Counted from the stretch's first letter, positions 1 to 13,848 are shown. The stretch: 64,000 nt of DNA from Orientallactaga sibirica (GCA_036365145.1 JAEOAD010000015.1:12889501-12953500); one strand, 5' to 3'. A program made the numbers and translations. The notes: a model not told the origin generated them from the letters alone.

Positions 1-36
1 AAAGTACCTTAACCACTAAGCCATCTTTCCAGCCCT
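1..36 (-). mobile_element. tRNA-derived SINE, head fragment cut by window edge
   Basis: Antisense head of the SINE found many times here (compare 19545-19762): it ends in the reverse complement of GGCTGGAAAGATGG and TTAGTGGTTAAGG. The rest lies outside the window. Confidence 0.75.
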
Positions 37-849
37 ATGACCAGCATTATTATCTTGGGTCCTCATGTTTGCACATCGCATACCTTACTGACTGAGCCAC
101 AATGCATTCCCTAGTTGCAACTGTCTCTATTTCCTACAGTTGGAGATAGATATATCCCTCTTCTCATTTCTTATCTGTTCTATAATTTTCTTTAGGATAA
201 TGGACACTAGCATGCCTGCATTAGCTCTGGCTAATGACCTCTCATAATTCTCTGGTAGTAGCTGGTATAGAGAAATGGAAAAACTAGAAAAAGGTCAACA
301 GTTCTGACTGATGAATAACCTTACTAAACAGTTAATGAGAATACTGGCTGGTCTTAATAATAACATTGCTATAATAATAACATGCTTATACTCACTGTGT
401 ACCAAGTTATACATGAAACTTTGGCTTATTTTATAGTCCTATAAGCCCACTAAGAAATATTTAAGAGACCTATATATTAAAAAAGAAAACTAAGGCTCAA
501 AGACGCTAGTAATTATCAGCTAACTGTGGCTTCAGAAATGATGGAACAAGCACAGAACACCATATCTTTATTTACCCCACAAGTCACAATGCTGAGGAGC
601 TAGGCACCACCTTCTCTGGTGTCTGCATTGGTTTGCTAAGGCTGCCATCTGTAACAGAGCAGCACAGACTGGTCACTTATTTGTTTCAGGATAAGCAACT
701 TCTTCAATGACTTTGAGTTAACTGGAGACTCAGTATATACTTATTGCTCATTCATTTAACATAAATAGAGGCCTATTATATGAAGAATTTATGAAATATT
801 GAAAATACAATCATCAATGAGAAGAGATCTCTGGACTTGTAATTATCTT
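37..849. other. Unassigned AT-rich sequence
   Basis: No open frame of note, RNA gene or recognisable repeat was seen here. It is AT-rich intergenic-type sequence, probably old unrecognised repeat remains. Confidence 0.4.
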
Positions 850-1190
850 TGCATTGCTGGAACAAAACACTCAGCCAAAAGCAGCTCATGGGGAAAAAAA
901 GGTTTATTTTAGCCTATAGTCTCAAGGGGAAATTTAATCACCTTAGGGAGAGGATGGTGAGCAGAGGCTGGGTATCACATGTTATCATAGTAGATGGAAA
1001 ACAGCAGCAGAAGTGAACTGAACTTCAGCAAGGGAGAAACTAGTCTAAAACACCCCAAAACCTACCCTAATCAATACACCTCCTCCAGTAAGACTGCCCT
1101 TCCCAAATTGCCACCATCTAGAGACCAAACATTTGAAACACATGAGGTTGAATAAACCACCATAGGACTCCAGATTCTTAAGATATAATG
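850..1190 (-). mobile_element. MaLR-type LTR-like repeat, antisense (tentative)
   Basis: The stretch resembles, in reverse complement, the repeat at 43340-43668: a 'forgotten-AATAAA' style LTR with a block equivalent to 'CATGTGTTTCAAATGTTTGGTC' (cut at 20 bases: CATGTGTTTCAAATGTTTGG). It shares the AGCAG/GGTTTATTTT region with 40820-41150 and 44590-44985. The family name is my inference from general familiarity with rodent ERVL-MaLR LTRs; no coding capacity. Confidence 0.4.
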
Positions 1191-1755
1191 GGGGTCACAG
1201 GCCATTGCAAATGGTTCTCTCCGGGAATAATATAAGGTGAGTATTACACTCTTGGGCTTTCTGTAGGCAGTAGCACTTGAGCTGAACTCTCTCTCTTTAA
1301 GGGGAAGATAGACCATACTTTCCTAATATGTGGTCATGTTCTTGGGAAGTGGTTGTATTAGTGCCTGCACTATTAGAAAGCTTAGCATGCAAACAAATGC
1401 ATAATAAGCAGTACTTGATAAATACTGGATTGAATGACCTTCCTGGGTTCAATCTCAAACTTTGTTTCCCTTATTGGATGTATATGAAGGAAGAAAGAAA
1501 CACAAAAAAGAAGTGGTGAACCAGAAAAAAAAAAAGGCCTTTTCAACTGAATAAAGATTGAATAAAAAAAAAAGATTTACAAAATGATTGAAGATCAAAT
1601 AAAAGTGGGTATATGGACATGAATACTATAACGAGGTCAGAACATATGGAACCAGGACCTAATATCTCTCTAAGGCCACTGGCATTTTCAAAAAAAACCT
1701 TAAAATTAGGAAAGCTAAAATCATAAATGAAAACATTGACAAAATAGTCAATGCA
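1191..1755. other. Unassigned sequence
   Basis: Short chance open frames only. Nothing recognised. Confidence 0.35.
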
Positions 1756-1900
1756 TTTTTTTTTTGAGGTAGGTTTCCCTCTAGCCCAGGCTGACCTAGA
1801 ACTCACTCTGTAGTTCCAGACTGGTCTTGAACTCACACTGATCCTCCTACCTCAGCCTCCAAGGTGGTGGAATTAAAGGCATGTGTCACCATGCATAGTA
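1756..1900 (-). mobile_element. B1-type SINE, antisense, diverged
   Basis: A T-run followed by GAGGTAGGTTTCCCTCTAGC and the reverse complement of the B1 body, ending near GGCATGTGTCACCATGC. 7SL-derived, pol III type. Divergence indicates an old copy. Confidence 0.8.
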
Positions 1901-2476
1901 CTAATCTATGCACTTAAAAAAAAAACTCCAGAATATATACATGTATATGCATAGTACAGAGTAGTAAGGTTGAAACCAAATTGAAAATAATTTGTAATAT
2001 GTATGACAAATAATCCAAAGTTCCAACTAAAGAGCATTTAGAAAATGACATTCCACAGAAAAGTAGAAAAAAATTCAGTCAATACTAAAAATATATTTTT
2101 ATATTGAAAAATATATTGAAGATGATATCTCTGACTATTGAGAAATATAATTATACATAAGTCATAATTGATTATTACTTGGAAAAATTAAACATTTTAT
2201 AATTGCTGTATCCAATGAATGTTTGGAAGTGTAAAACAGTATATTTTCCCAGAGAAGTGTTTGACAATATACATTAAAAAATGTCATATGCATCTCCTTG
2301 ACAGTTGTAGTATGTCATAGAGATAACTTGCCAAAATTCATAGTTACAAAAATATACTCTCTGAATATTTATTTAATTTTTATTCATTTATTTCACAAAA
2401 GAGTAGTAAAACATTTGTCTAAAGGGGAATGTCCATAAATAAAGTTTTAAATTAAACATGCCTAATCAAATTTTGT
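1901..2476. other. Unassigned AT-rich sequence
   Basis: Strongly AT-rich with many short poly-A and ATATTT runs. No gene or repeat recognised. Confidence 0.4.
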
Positions 2477-2656
2477 GGCTGGAGAGATGGTTTAGTTGTT
2501 AAGGCTTGTAAAGCCAAAGGACCTAGGTTCGATTCCCTAGGGACCTGTAGGACAGAAGCACAAGGTGGAGCATGCAGGTTGAGTTTGTTTGCTGTAGCTG
2601 GAGGACCTGGTGCACCCATTCATATTCTCTCACTCTAATAAATAAATAAAAATAAA
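2477..2656 (+). mobile_element. tRNA-derived SINE
   Basis: Sense copy: head GGCTGGAGAGATGG, A-box-like TGGTTTAGTTGTTAAGGC, B box GGTTCGATTCC, then the CACAAGGTGG body and an AATAAATAAATAAA tail. This is a pol III-type retroposed SINE. Confidence 0.85.
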
Positions 2657-2846
2657 ATATTATTCTTACATGGATTTTAATGTCCATGTCACAGAAGGAA
2701 ATTGCCTGATTTGTCTAGATTATCACTAGTGTTTGACAGAATCCTCTGAAATAAAAATCAAGAATTAATTGATTTATTTAGTATTTATGTCACTTATTTT
2801 TGGGGTTTCTAAGCACAATTTACCATTTTTCAAAATTAATGGGCTT

Positions 2847-2862
2847 AAAGAAAGAGGACTTT
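2847..2862. repeat. Candidate target-site duplication, left, of L1 2861-4620
   Basis: AAAGAAAGAGGACTTT here against AAAGGAAGAGAACTTT at 4618-4633, 14 of 16 matching. The pair brackets the L1, which supports a single insertion event. Confidence 0.5.
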
Positions 2863-4620
2863 CACCTTCTTGGTTAAGGTTATTCCAAGATATTTTTTTG
2901 ATGCAATTGAAATGGGACAATGTCACTTGTTTCTTTCTCTGTGTCATTGTCTTTTGCATATAGAAAGGCTACTGATTTTTGTGCATTGACTTTGTATCCT
3001 GCTACTTTACTGAAGGAGTTACTTACCTTTAAGAGTTCTGAGATGGAGGTTCGTGGGTCACTTATGTATATAATCATGTCATCTGCAAATAAGGCTAACT
3101 TAACTTCTTCCTTTCCAATTTGTGTCCCTTTCTAAATAGCAGTAACAAAAAATGATACAATATAATTTGAAGAAAAATGGTCAAACTTGGAACAGGTCAT
3201 GCTCAGCGAACTCACCCAATCACAGAAAGATAAGCATTGCATGGTCTCACTCATCTGTGGCTCCTGACCTGAATTTGTCCGAGATGCTGACACACCTAAT
3301 AAACATTTCTAGGACTGGACAATAGGGATGGTGGGGCAGGAAGGAAGGGTGGGGGGGGACAAAAAACTGGACCCAATTGGAAATGGTACCACAAAATCCT
3401 ATATCCTGGAAAAGAGAGAACACCTGAATCACAGTGGCCTGGTGAGGCTAGATGAAGACTAACCTCAAACTTCTCCTGTTCCTCTCTCACACTCCCTCTT
3501 TTTTCTCTTCTCTTGCTCTCTCTTTCTCTTTTATACTACCTATATTTTTCTTCCTTCTTTTCCCTTGGCACTGACCTGTAACTTCCAGTACTAGCATGTG
3601 GTTCACATACACAATGAACTGTTGATCAGTAAGACCTACAAGGTTTCCCAAGAGAAGATAGATTTCCATTAGAGTACTTGATGACCCACCAAAGGTTAAT
3701 GGTAATGGTTACTGCCAAAGACGCTGTATGCTGTTCAGATGGAACATGGAGTGACCTGGCTGGAATTGGGAAGAGAGTCAGTTCCCAGACAGTTAGCTTG
3801 TTTAGTGCCAGAAGGTACTACATGAGTGACTGGGGGAAAATGACCAACATCGGTCTAAGCAACTTGTGGTCTAAACTATTCAGCAACAATCAACCTGGCG
3901 TGATGCTCACTCACACAAGTGCAATAGTGGCACACAGCCATGGTGGGTTACCAACTGCTCTTGATTTGGTTCAGTGGAATGGAACCCATACCTGGAACTG
4001 GGAAATGAGTCAGAACCATATCCTAAAATGAGTTTGCTCTCCAATATCAAGGTCCCACCAATAGTGGGATACAAGAGGGCCCACACGTATTTATTTCTCT
4101 CTAAAACAATAATAGTTATCCACGCATCTTGCACTGACTTCATTCTCCATTGGAGAATTTGCTTCTCTTTTTCAGATGGATGCATAACCTGAGGAGAGAA
4201 TAAACCCATTGCACCTCACCAGGGCACCATTGAAGCCATAGAATATTTGGCGAAATGAGCAAGAGTGCTACTTTCTCAGTGAACCTGGTATCAGCACAGG
4301 GGTGAAGGAGATAGACACAGAGAACACTCAACTCCTATCAAGCCAGAACTCCAGATACACAGAGACTTCCATGACCTTGTCACTGAAATAGATCTAAAGT
4401 GAACCCAACATGGCTTAGGGAAATTCACAGAAGAGGGGGTAGAAAAATTATTAGAGCCATAAGTCGGGTGATTATGCACAGAGACATTGTGTCATGAACT
4501 AATGGCTATCCCCACAATGCAAGACCCACAATACCCAAGGGGGATGACAGGGAGAAGGTTAACAATGGTTAACCAACATGGCTGTATACACATTATTTAG
4601 ATAACTAATAAAAAAAAAAA
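2861..4620 (+). mobile_element. L1 3' end with inverted 5' segment (twin-priming type)
   Basis: From 2861 to about 3136 the antisense strand encodes L1 ORF2 reverse-transcriptase sequence just after the FADD box (YISDPRTSISELLKVSNSFS on the minus strand). From 3138 on, the plus strand encodes the very end of ORF2 and the long 3' UTR, ending in poly-A at 4609-4620. About 1 kb of ORF2 that should lie between the two parts is missing. This is the structure left when a second primer initiates on the L1 RNA. No intact frame remains. The 3' UTR matches those of the antisense L1s at 6440, 22140, 54240 and 60500. Confidence 0.8.
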
Positions 4621-4633
4621 GGAAGAGAACTTT

Positions 4634-6425
4634 ATTTTGACATTTTTAATGGAATTTTAAAGCTAAGTTTTCTTGGGAGAGACGTTTTGAGTAGTATCTG
4701 GCACACATCTTTTCAGGAATCTGTGTCTTCCTCCTTCCACTGCAGATCCTATTCCTCCTTCTGCTCTGCCATCCCACCTCATGGCATTTCACTGCATGCC
4801 ATTCAGGTGGTTGGTGCACTTCTGATAATCATGTCAGCATTGTAGGCAGTACAGGTAAGTGAGAAGAAGATGAGAAAAAGCTTGTTCTATTTTAGTGTCT
4901 GACTTTTTATCAGGAAACTGTTAGCTTCACTGGAAGACTTCTCCTGACAGTTCATTAACCAGAATTGTGCAATATGGCCACCCTTGTTAAAAAATAAACA
5001 AAACCAACTAAGAAATTAGTAGAGCACACTACACTATAAACAATTCTCTTTGGTTTAGAAAGAATGAGACATGACTATTGTGAAGTCTGGGAGTTCTTCA
5101 CAGCCTAGAATCATCAGAATAATAATTTTGAACGTGTACTTTTTTTCCTACCGTAGGCAATACCCAATGACAAATTAGATATGGAAACTATGGTCACATG
5201 ATATATAGAGAGAGATCAGAGTTTCTCAGCATCAGCAATATTTAAATTTTTAAGTAAGGTAATTTTTTGAAGGGTCGGCATTGTTCATTGCAGGATGCTT
5301 GGCAGCATCACTGGTCTCTATTGACCAGATCCTGTCAATATTCCACTTCCAAATTTATGCTGGCCAAATGTATGTTTAGACCTTGCCATATATCTCTTTG
5401 GGAGAGAAGTTCAACTCCTCCATTGAGAAGCAGTGATATGGATTTAGACTAGATGTAAATGAATATATAGTTGTCATAGGCAAATATGCATTCATATACT
5501 CTGTACAATACATAATTAAATTGACTTGTTGATTCCTGATAATGTGCTTGCAGACTTTTTGATGCCAACTTTAGGTGGTCTCTAAGCTTCACTGAAACTC
5601 TTCAAGCAAGCTACTGTTATGTCCCATTTATATTGATGAGTAAAATGAAACTCCTAGAGATTAAATAATAGCTAATGCCATACACCAGTCAGTCACAGAA
5701 CTGGGTCATAAGCAATATCCAAAATGTATAACTTATATCTTTGATCTAGCCTCATTTAACCAATCCAATAGATTCTTGTTCTTTTGCATAATGGTCATCT
5801 GTTCATTCAGAATTCAGCTGTTATAAAGACATCTGCAGCATTCTAATTTTTGCATACTTACAAATTTACACCATTTGTTTTCCTTCACTTATCTTTGGTT
5901 TCCTCTTGTGGAAGGACTCTCATTTCTCCAGGTGCAGGTCATATAATACCAACTTTATGTAGTTTCAACCTTCAATCCTCACACTGAATGGAAGACATAT
6001 TTCCAACTAGCAATTGCATTCTCAGATTCCAGTGTTCTCTAGCCAGACTCAGTTAGTGGACATGGTGTTACACCATGCAAGCCCCATATTCAGGACAAAG
6101 GTACCCTAGTCTATTGACAGTAAATATCAGATGCTGGTCATTTATAATGTGACCCTTACAGGGAATGGCCCTTAATTTCAGGGGGATGCTTTGTCCAAGA
6201 TTATGCCCCTCCCAGGGTATAACCTGTGGCCAGTGCTGGGACAATACAGAGATACAAGAGTCTACTTCTCCTTGCTTTAATTTGTGCAGTTATAAAAGGC
6301 CAGCCAGACCCAGAGGTCCCTATATGTTTGCTGTAGCTTCTATTGTAACAACATTGGTGTTCAGCATCTCTGTGCCCACTCCTGCTTGTGCCTCTTCTTT
6401 TATGTGTATCTCCTAATAGAGTCAT
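4634..6425. other. Unassigned intergenic sequence
   Basis: About 1.8 kb with no recognised repeat family, no RNA gene and only short chance open frames. Not confidently assignable. Confidence 0.35.
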
Positions 6426-6439
6426 CACTAGATTTATGA

Positions 6440-7505
6440 ATGAAACTTAAATTATTAGTTATGCACATAAAGTAAATACATTCATGATGGTGCCACTGAT
6501 AGCCTCTTCCCTGTCCTCCTCCCTCCAAAGGGACCCTCCTCATTGGGGAATGTGGGTCATGCATTGTGGGGGTAGCCATCATTTATGCAGAAGAGGCAAT
6601 GTCTCTGTGCATAATGACCCAACTTGTGGCTCTAACGATCTTTCTGCCCTCTCTTCCATGAATTTCCCTGAGCCATGTTGGGTTTGTTTTAGGTCTATTT
6701 CAGTGATGAGGTCTTGGGAGCCTCTGTGTCTCTGGATATCTGGTTTAGTAGGAGTTGAGTGTTCTCTGTGTCTGTCTCCTTCACCAAGGAGTTCACCAAG
6801 AAAGCAGCACTCTTGCTCATTTCCCCAATTACTCTGTGGTTTCAGATGGGGCCCTGGTGAAGTGGGATAGGTTGATCCTCTCCTCAGGTTCAGCATCCAT
6901 CTGAAAAAGAGAAGCAAATTCTCCAATGGTGAGAGAAGTCAGCACCGAATAAAGGGGATAACCATTATTATTTTAGAGAGAATTTATAGGTGTAGCCCCC
7001 CTTGTAGCTCATGATTGGTGGGAGCTTGATATTGGAGAGCAGGATCATGTTTTGGATATGGTTCTGACTTATTCCCAAGTTCCAGCTATGAGTTCCATTC
7101 CACTAAGCAGATCTGTTAGCCAAACCAAGAGCAGCTGGTTACCCGCCATGGCTGTGTGCTGCTATGGCACTTGTGTGAGCATCATGTCTTATTGTTTGCT
7201 GTTGAGTAGCTTAGACCACAAGTTGCTTAGACAGATATTGGTCATTTTTCCCCAGTCACTCATGTAGCACCTCCTGCACTAGACAAGCTAACTGTCTGGG
7301 GACTGACTCTCTTCCAGATTCCAGCCAGGTCACTCCATGTTATAGCACATAGTGTCTTCGGCAGTAGGCTCTTACCATTAACCTTTGGTGGGTCATCAAG
7401 TTCTCTGACAGAAATCTGTCTTCTTTTGGGAAAACTTGTAGGTCTCTCTGATCAACAGATCATTGTGGAATTTAACCACATGCTGGTACTGGGAGTTATA
7501 GGCCA
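6440..7505 (-). mobile_element. L1 3' UTR fragment, antisense
   Basis: The block CCTCCCTCCAAAGGGACCCT through GGTCTTGGGAGCCTCTGTGT to GGTTACCCGCCATGGCTGTG is the reverse complement of the L1 3' UTR at 3700-4600. It is 5' truncated and non-coding. Open frames across it are chance readings. Confidence 0.75.
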
Positions 7506-8640
7506 ATACCAGAATGAAAATTTTTTGTTACCAAATGGTTTCCGGACAGTTCAAAAAATACAGCTAATGGCCATCAGAAGTGGATGTAAGATGTGAACCA
7601 AGAAGAAATGGGCAGGTAACTGACAGTGTCTAATAAAGTAAAAAAGCAAAAATAAAACAACCAAGCATTCATCACTATGAATGATCATATACTGTTGGAC
7701 CATTCTTTAAATTTGTTATTAATTACCCTCCATGAAAGACAAGGACAGTTAATAGTTACATGGTGGGGATAGAGAGTCATCCCCTCCCATGATGTAGCCA
7801 TCAGTAAGTGAAGAGGAGAGCAAGAGGGGCTAAGGGATAAGAGATGGTGATAATGGGGTATAAATGATCAAAATGTAATATATTTGTATGAAGATGTCAA
7901 AAACAAATAAGTACTAATTTAAATTATGTTATGCTATAAGTTGGAGATACACTCTTCTGCTAAACAAAATATCTCGTTAATTTTCAGCTTGGCCTTTCCT
8001 TCCTAGCCTTGTCATCTTTCTAGGTGAAGTGTTGCCTCCATCTAACAGCAGAGGGCAGCAAAGGCTATATTCTAATTGTCACAGCAATCTTGGTTAGGGA
8101 TTTCCAGCATCAGGGCCTAGTTTCAGGGAAAAGTTAATTACATTTTCACTCTGAACATTAGAAATAATAAGGTAAAACAGTCTGAATATACTGGGAATGA
8201 TTATTTCCTGAAAGAAATTGAGAGTCTGAGGGAGAGCAAACCCAAACTAACACTTAGCTCTTCTACCTCAGCCCCTCATTTCCTGTTTTCTCTGACCTGG
8301 GCCCTTGGCTTAACAAGTGAAGAGAGTCTATGGACTTCGGGTCTGGGTAGGCCATGCACGCTGCAGGCAACCAGCCCTGCTTTCACTTCCTGTGTCTGGC
8401 AGTTGTGAGACAGACTCCTAAGTCTTTAAGCTTGGGCAGTGTAAGTGCCTTACCACTGAACCATCCCCCAGCCCAAGTCTTGTTTTGTTTCATAAAATCA
8501 TAACAACAGTCTACATGAGATAGGCTGCCCTGACAACAAAAGTTTAAATGCACAATACAGCATTGTTAACTACAGTAAACATGTCTCTGTAGCCCAGCTT
8601 CAGAAATGGTTCATCTCACAAATGTAAACTACACACATTG
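7506..8640. other. Mostly unassigned; possible L1-like 3' tail near 7740-7915
   Basis: Nothing coding. At about 7740-7915 a stretch with AGAGGGGCTAAGGGATAAG and ATGATCAAAATGTAATATAT resembles the tail of a rodent LINE or LTR in sense orientation; the family could not be fixed. A SINE-head-like scrap sits at about 8430-8475. Confidence 0.3.
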
Positions 8641-9969
8641 AACAGCAAGACTTAGTTCTTTTTTAATTTATTTTTTTTTATTGACAACTTCCATAATTGT
8701 AGACAGTAACCCATGGTAATTCCCTCACTCCTCCCACTTTTCCCTTTGAAACTCCACTCTCCATCATGTCCCCTCCCCATCTCAATCAGTCCCTCTTTTA
8801 TTTTGATGTCATGATCTTTTCCTCCTATTATGATGGTCTTATGTAGGTAGTGTCAGGCACTGTGAGATCATGGATATCCAGGCCATTTTTGTGTCCAGAG
8901 GAGCATGTTGTAAGGAGTCCTACCCTTCCTTTGGCTCTTACATTTGTTCCGCCACCTCTTCCACAATGGACCCTGAGCCTTGGAAGGTGTGTTAGAGCTG
9001 TTTCGCTGCTGAGCACTCCTCTGTCACTTCTTCTTAGCACCATGGTGTCAACCCAAGATCACTGCAATCTGAAAAGAGAAGCTTCTCTAACCAAAAGTGA
9101 GAGTAGCATTAATATATTGGTATGAACATTAAGAGAAGTGCTTACTGGGCAGTTTAGTGAGCATAGTAAATACATTTAGTCAGATACCAGCAGACATTAC
9201 ACCCCTAGGGCTCATGACTACCCCTGTTGTAGGTTTTCAGTATCAGGGATGTATTTCCTCCCATGAAGCAGGTCTCTAGTCCAATTAGAGAGCAGGTGGT
9301 TTCCCTCATAACAGACATGCCACTATTGCACCTGTTGGCTCATTTGGCCTGGCTGCCCAAATTTAAGGCTTGCAGTGTCCACTGTGGAGTATCTTCACTG
9401 ATGATTTCTCTCTTTCCCATTGAACTGCATGTAGCATAGCTTTTTCCAGCTTTCTGTCAGCTGGTCCACATGGAGGAGGCTTTCAGCTCAGCTTCAGCAG
9501 GATTTCTCAGTGACCTTGCAGCCCAAGTATGTGGAGTCTTCAGTAATAGGGTCTTATCATCTATTCCTGGAAACCAAGGGCCTCAGCAATGGCCTGTAAT
9601 ATTTTGGGGATATCAGGGACTTCCCTGGCCAACAACTCACTGGAAGGTATCCCATCCCTGGCACTGAAAATTTTCTGGTAACAATCTATGGCTTCTGAGT
9701 GTTCCATTGTCCATAAAAGTAGCTTTCTATATGACTTATTTTTATATCTTCTTAGATTTTGATTAGCTCTCCCTCCACCTTTCCTTTACTCAATCTCTTT
9801 CCCTGACCTCAGTTGGGCCTTTCCATCCCCATTCATATGGTCTTTTACTTACATATATACAATACTATCCTATTTAGCACCCCCTCCCTTTCTATTCCCT
9901 TTATATCCCCTTTCTAGCTTACTGCCCTCTGCTACTGAGTCTTATTCCTACTCACATAAAAGTCAATTA

Positions 9970-12629
9970 TTTGCAGCTAGGATCCACATATGAGAGAGAA
10001 CATGTGATGTTTGGCTTTTTGGGCCTTGGTAACCTCATTAAGTGTAATCCTTTCCAGATCCATCCATTTTCTTGCAAATTTCATAATTTCATTTTTCTTT
10101 TCCACAAAATAGAACTCCATTGTGTAAATGTGCCACATCTTCATTATCCACTCATCAGTTGAGGGCCATCTAGGCTGGTTCCATTTCCTAGCTATTATGA
10201 ATAGAGCAGCAATAAATGTTGTTGAGCAAATATCTCTAAGGTAGTGAGACTAGTCCTTAGGATATGTGCCTAGGGGTGGTATAGCTGGATCATATGGTAA
10301 ATCTATTTTTAGCTGTCTCAGGAACCTCCACACTAATTTCCACAATGGCTGGACCAGATTGCATTCCCACCAACAGTGTAGGAGGGTTCCTCTTTTTCCA
10401 CTTCCTTGCCAGTATTTATGGTTATTTGTTTTCAAGATGGTAGCCAATCTGACAGGAGTGAGATGGAATCTCAAAGTAGTTTTAATCTATATTTCCCTGA
10501 TGGCTAGGGATGCAGAACATATTTTAGATGTTTATATGCCATCTATATTTCTTCTTTTGAGATCTCTCTGTTTAGTTCCATAGCCCCTTTTAATTGGGTT
10601 GTTTAATTTCTTATTTAGTTTTTTTGAGTTCTTTGTATATCCTTGATATTAATCCTCTGTCAGAGGCAGAGCTGGCAAGGATTTTCTCCGATTCTGTAGA
10701 TTGCCTCTTTGCTCTATTCACAGTGTCCTTTGCTGTACAAAACCTTTGTCATTTCATGAGGTCCCAGCAGTTGATCTGTGGTTTAATTTCCTGAGCTATT
10801 GTGGTTATATTCAGAAAGTCTTTGCCAAGACCAATATGTTGAAGGGTTTCTCCTACTTTTTTTTCTAGCAGTTTCAGAGTTTCAGGTCTGATATTAAGGT
10901 CTTTGATCCATTTAGACTTGATTCTTGTGAATGGAGAGAGCTAAAGATCTATTTCCATCCTTCTACAGATACATATCCAGTTTTCCTAGCACCATTTGCT
11001 GAAGAGGCTGTCTTTTCTTCACTGAGTATTTTTGGCATTTTCATCAAAGATCAGGTGGCTGTAGCTACCCGGACTTACATCTGGGTCCTCTATTCTGCTC
11101 CATTAATCTACATGTCTGTTTTTGTGCCAGTACCATGCTGTTTTTGTTACTATGACTCTGTAATATAGGTTAAAATCAGGTATGGTGATATCACCTGTCT
11201 TATTTTTGTTGCTCTAAATTGCTTTAGATATTTGAGGTTTTTGTGCTTCCAAATGAAATTTGGGGTTATTTTTTATATTTCCATGAAGAATTCCATTGGA
11301 ATTTTGGTGGGGATTGCATTAAATGTTTAGATTGCTTTTGGTTAGATTGCTATTTTCACAATATTGATTCTTCTAATCCAAGAACAAGGGATGCCTTTCC
11401 ATTTCCTAGTGTCTTCTGCCATTTCTCACTTGAGGGTTTAAATTTTTTTATGTACAGATCCTCATTGTAGAGATCCTTTATTTCCTTGGTTAGATTTATT
11501 CCAAGGTACTTCATTTATTTATTTATTTTTGAGGAAGTTGTGAATGGGAGTGACTTTCTGATTTCATCCTCTGCATGTTTATTGTTAGCATATAGGAAGG
11601 CTACTGATTCCTGTTTGTTTATTTTGTATCCTGCTACATGGCTCTAACAGTTTGCTGATAGAGTCTTTAGGGTCCTTTATGTATAGAATCATATCATCTG
11701 CAAATAATGAGAACTTGCTCTCTTCCTTTCCAATTTGGATCCTTTTTATGTGTGTCTCTTGCCTTATTGCTATGGCTAAGACTTCCAGTACTTTATTAAA
11801 TAAAAGTGAGAACAGTGGACACCCTTGTCTTGTTCCTGATTTTAGTGGAAAGGCTTCAAGTTTTTCTCCATTTAGTATTATGTTGGCTGTAGGTTTGTCA
11901 TAAATAGCCTCTATTATGTTGAGATATGTTCCTTCTATTCCAAGTTTCTGTAGGACTTTTATCATGAAGGGAAGTTGGATTTTGTCAAATGTTTTTTCTG
12001 CATCTAATGAGATGACCATATGATTTTTGTCTTTCAGTGCACTTACATAATGTATTACATTTATCGATTTGTGTATGTTGAACCATCCCTGCATCCCTGG
12101 GATAAAGCCTACTTGGTTAGGGTGAATGATCTTTCTGATATATTCTTGTATTCTGTTTGCCAAGAGTTTGTTGAGAATTTTGCATCTATGTTCATGAGGG
12201 ATATTGGTCTATAATTTTCTTTTTTTGTTCTATCTTTGTCTGGTGTTGGTGTCAGGGTGATGCTGGCTTCATAGAAGGAGTTTGGTAAGATTCTTTCCTT
12301 TTCTATTTTATGGAGAAGTTTGGTGTTAGTTGTTCCATGAAGGTCTGGTAAACTTCACCAGTGAATCCATCTAGGCCTTGATGTTTTCTTAGTTGGGAGA
12401 CTTTTTTATAATTGCTTGGACTTCCATACTTGTTATAGGTCTATTTAAGTGGTTAATCTCATCTTGATTTAATTTTGGTAGGTCATATAAATTAAGGAAA
12501 TCATTCATTTCTTTTAGATTCTCAAACTTAGTGGAATGTGTTCTGATAGTATGTCCCTATGATTTTTTGAATTTCTCTGGTATCTGTTGTGATGGTGCCT
12601 TTTTCATCTCTAATTTTATTAATTTGGGT

Positions 12630-12674
<45 letters not shown>

Positions 12675-13790
12675 AGATTTGTTAAGGGTTTATCAATCTT
12701 TTTGATCCTTTCAAAGAACCAACTCTTTGTTTCATTGATACTTTGTGGGGTTTTTTGTTTCTCTTTTATGAATTACTGCCCTAATCTTTATTATTTCTTC
12801 CCATGTACTGATTTTCAGTTTGCCTTGTTCTTCTTTTAACAAGGCGTTAAGGTGAAGCATTAAGTTATTCACTTGCAACCTTTCTAATCTCTTAAAATAG
12901 GCAATTAAAGCTATAAGTTTCCCTCTTAGGACTGCCTTCATTGTGTCCCAAGATTTTGGTATGTTGTGTTCTCATTATAATTTTATTCTATGAATTTTTA
13001 ATTTTCTTCTTGATTTCTTCACTGATCCATTCATCAATTAGTAGTGTATTGTTTAGTTTCTGTGATTTTGTGTATGCTCTTTAGGTTTTCTTGCTATTGA
13101 TTTATAGTTTGTTCCCACTGTTATCAGAGTGCAAAAAATTATTTCAATTTTCCTGTATTTGTTAAGATTTGCTTTATGTCCGAATATATGGTCTATTTTG
13201 TAGAATGTTCCATGTGCTACTGAAAACAATGTGTATTCTGCAGCGTTTGCATGAAATGTCCTGTATATATCTTCTAGGTCCATTTTTTCTATGACCTCAT
13301 TTAATCCAGATACATCTGTTTATTTTTTTGCCAGGATGACCTGTCAATTGATGAGAGTGGGGTGTTGAAGTCACCCGCTATAACTGTGTTTAGTGTTATC
13401 TGTGACCTTAGTTCTAATAGTGTTTGTTTGATGAAATCGGGAGTCCCCATGTTCAGTGCATATATGTTTAGGACTGTAATATCCTCCTGTTCAAGTGTTC
13501 CTTTAATCAATATGAAGTGACCTTCCTTATCTTCTCTAACTAATGGTCTGATGCCTACCCTGTCAGATATTAGGATAGCGACCACTACTTGTTTTCAAGG
13601 CCCATTTGCTTGAAACACCATTTTCCAACCTTTCACCCTAAGATAGTATCCATTCTTTGTAGAAAGGTGAGTGTCTTGGAGGCAACAAATTGAAGGATCC
13701 TGCTTTTTAACCTAGTCTGCAAAGCTATGTCTTTTTGTTGGGGCATTGAGGCCCTTGATATTAAGAATTGTTACTAAAAGGTGTGTATTT
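9970..13790 (-). pseudogene. L1 ORF2 (endonuclease/reverse transcriptase), broken
   Basis: Minus-strand pieces, right to left: an endonuclease part at 13301-13585 (containing VIAGDFNTPLSS), another at 13053-13283, the reverse transcriptase at 11585-12163 with FADDMI, a thumb/C-terminal part, and a cysteine-containing C-terminus at 10250-10474 (LHCWWECNLVQPLWK). In live L1 one protein of about 1250-1300 residues nicks DNA and copies the RNA. Here stops, frameshifts and the CT tract break it into at least four frames. Confidence 0.85.
12632..12672. repeat. (CT)n microsatellite inside L1 ORF2
   Basis: An almost pure run of about 20 CT units, expanded from a short native CTCTTCTCT in the antisense ORF2. 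It destroys the frame there. Confidence 0.95.
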
Positions 13791-13805
13791 TTTGCCATTT
13801 TTAAA

Positions 13806-13809
13806 GATT

Positions 13810-13848
<39 letters not shown>

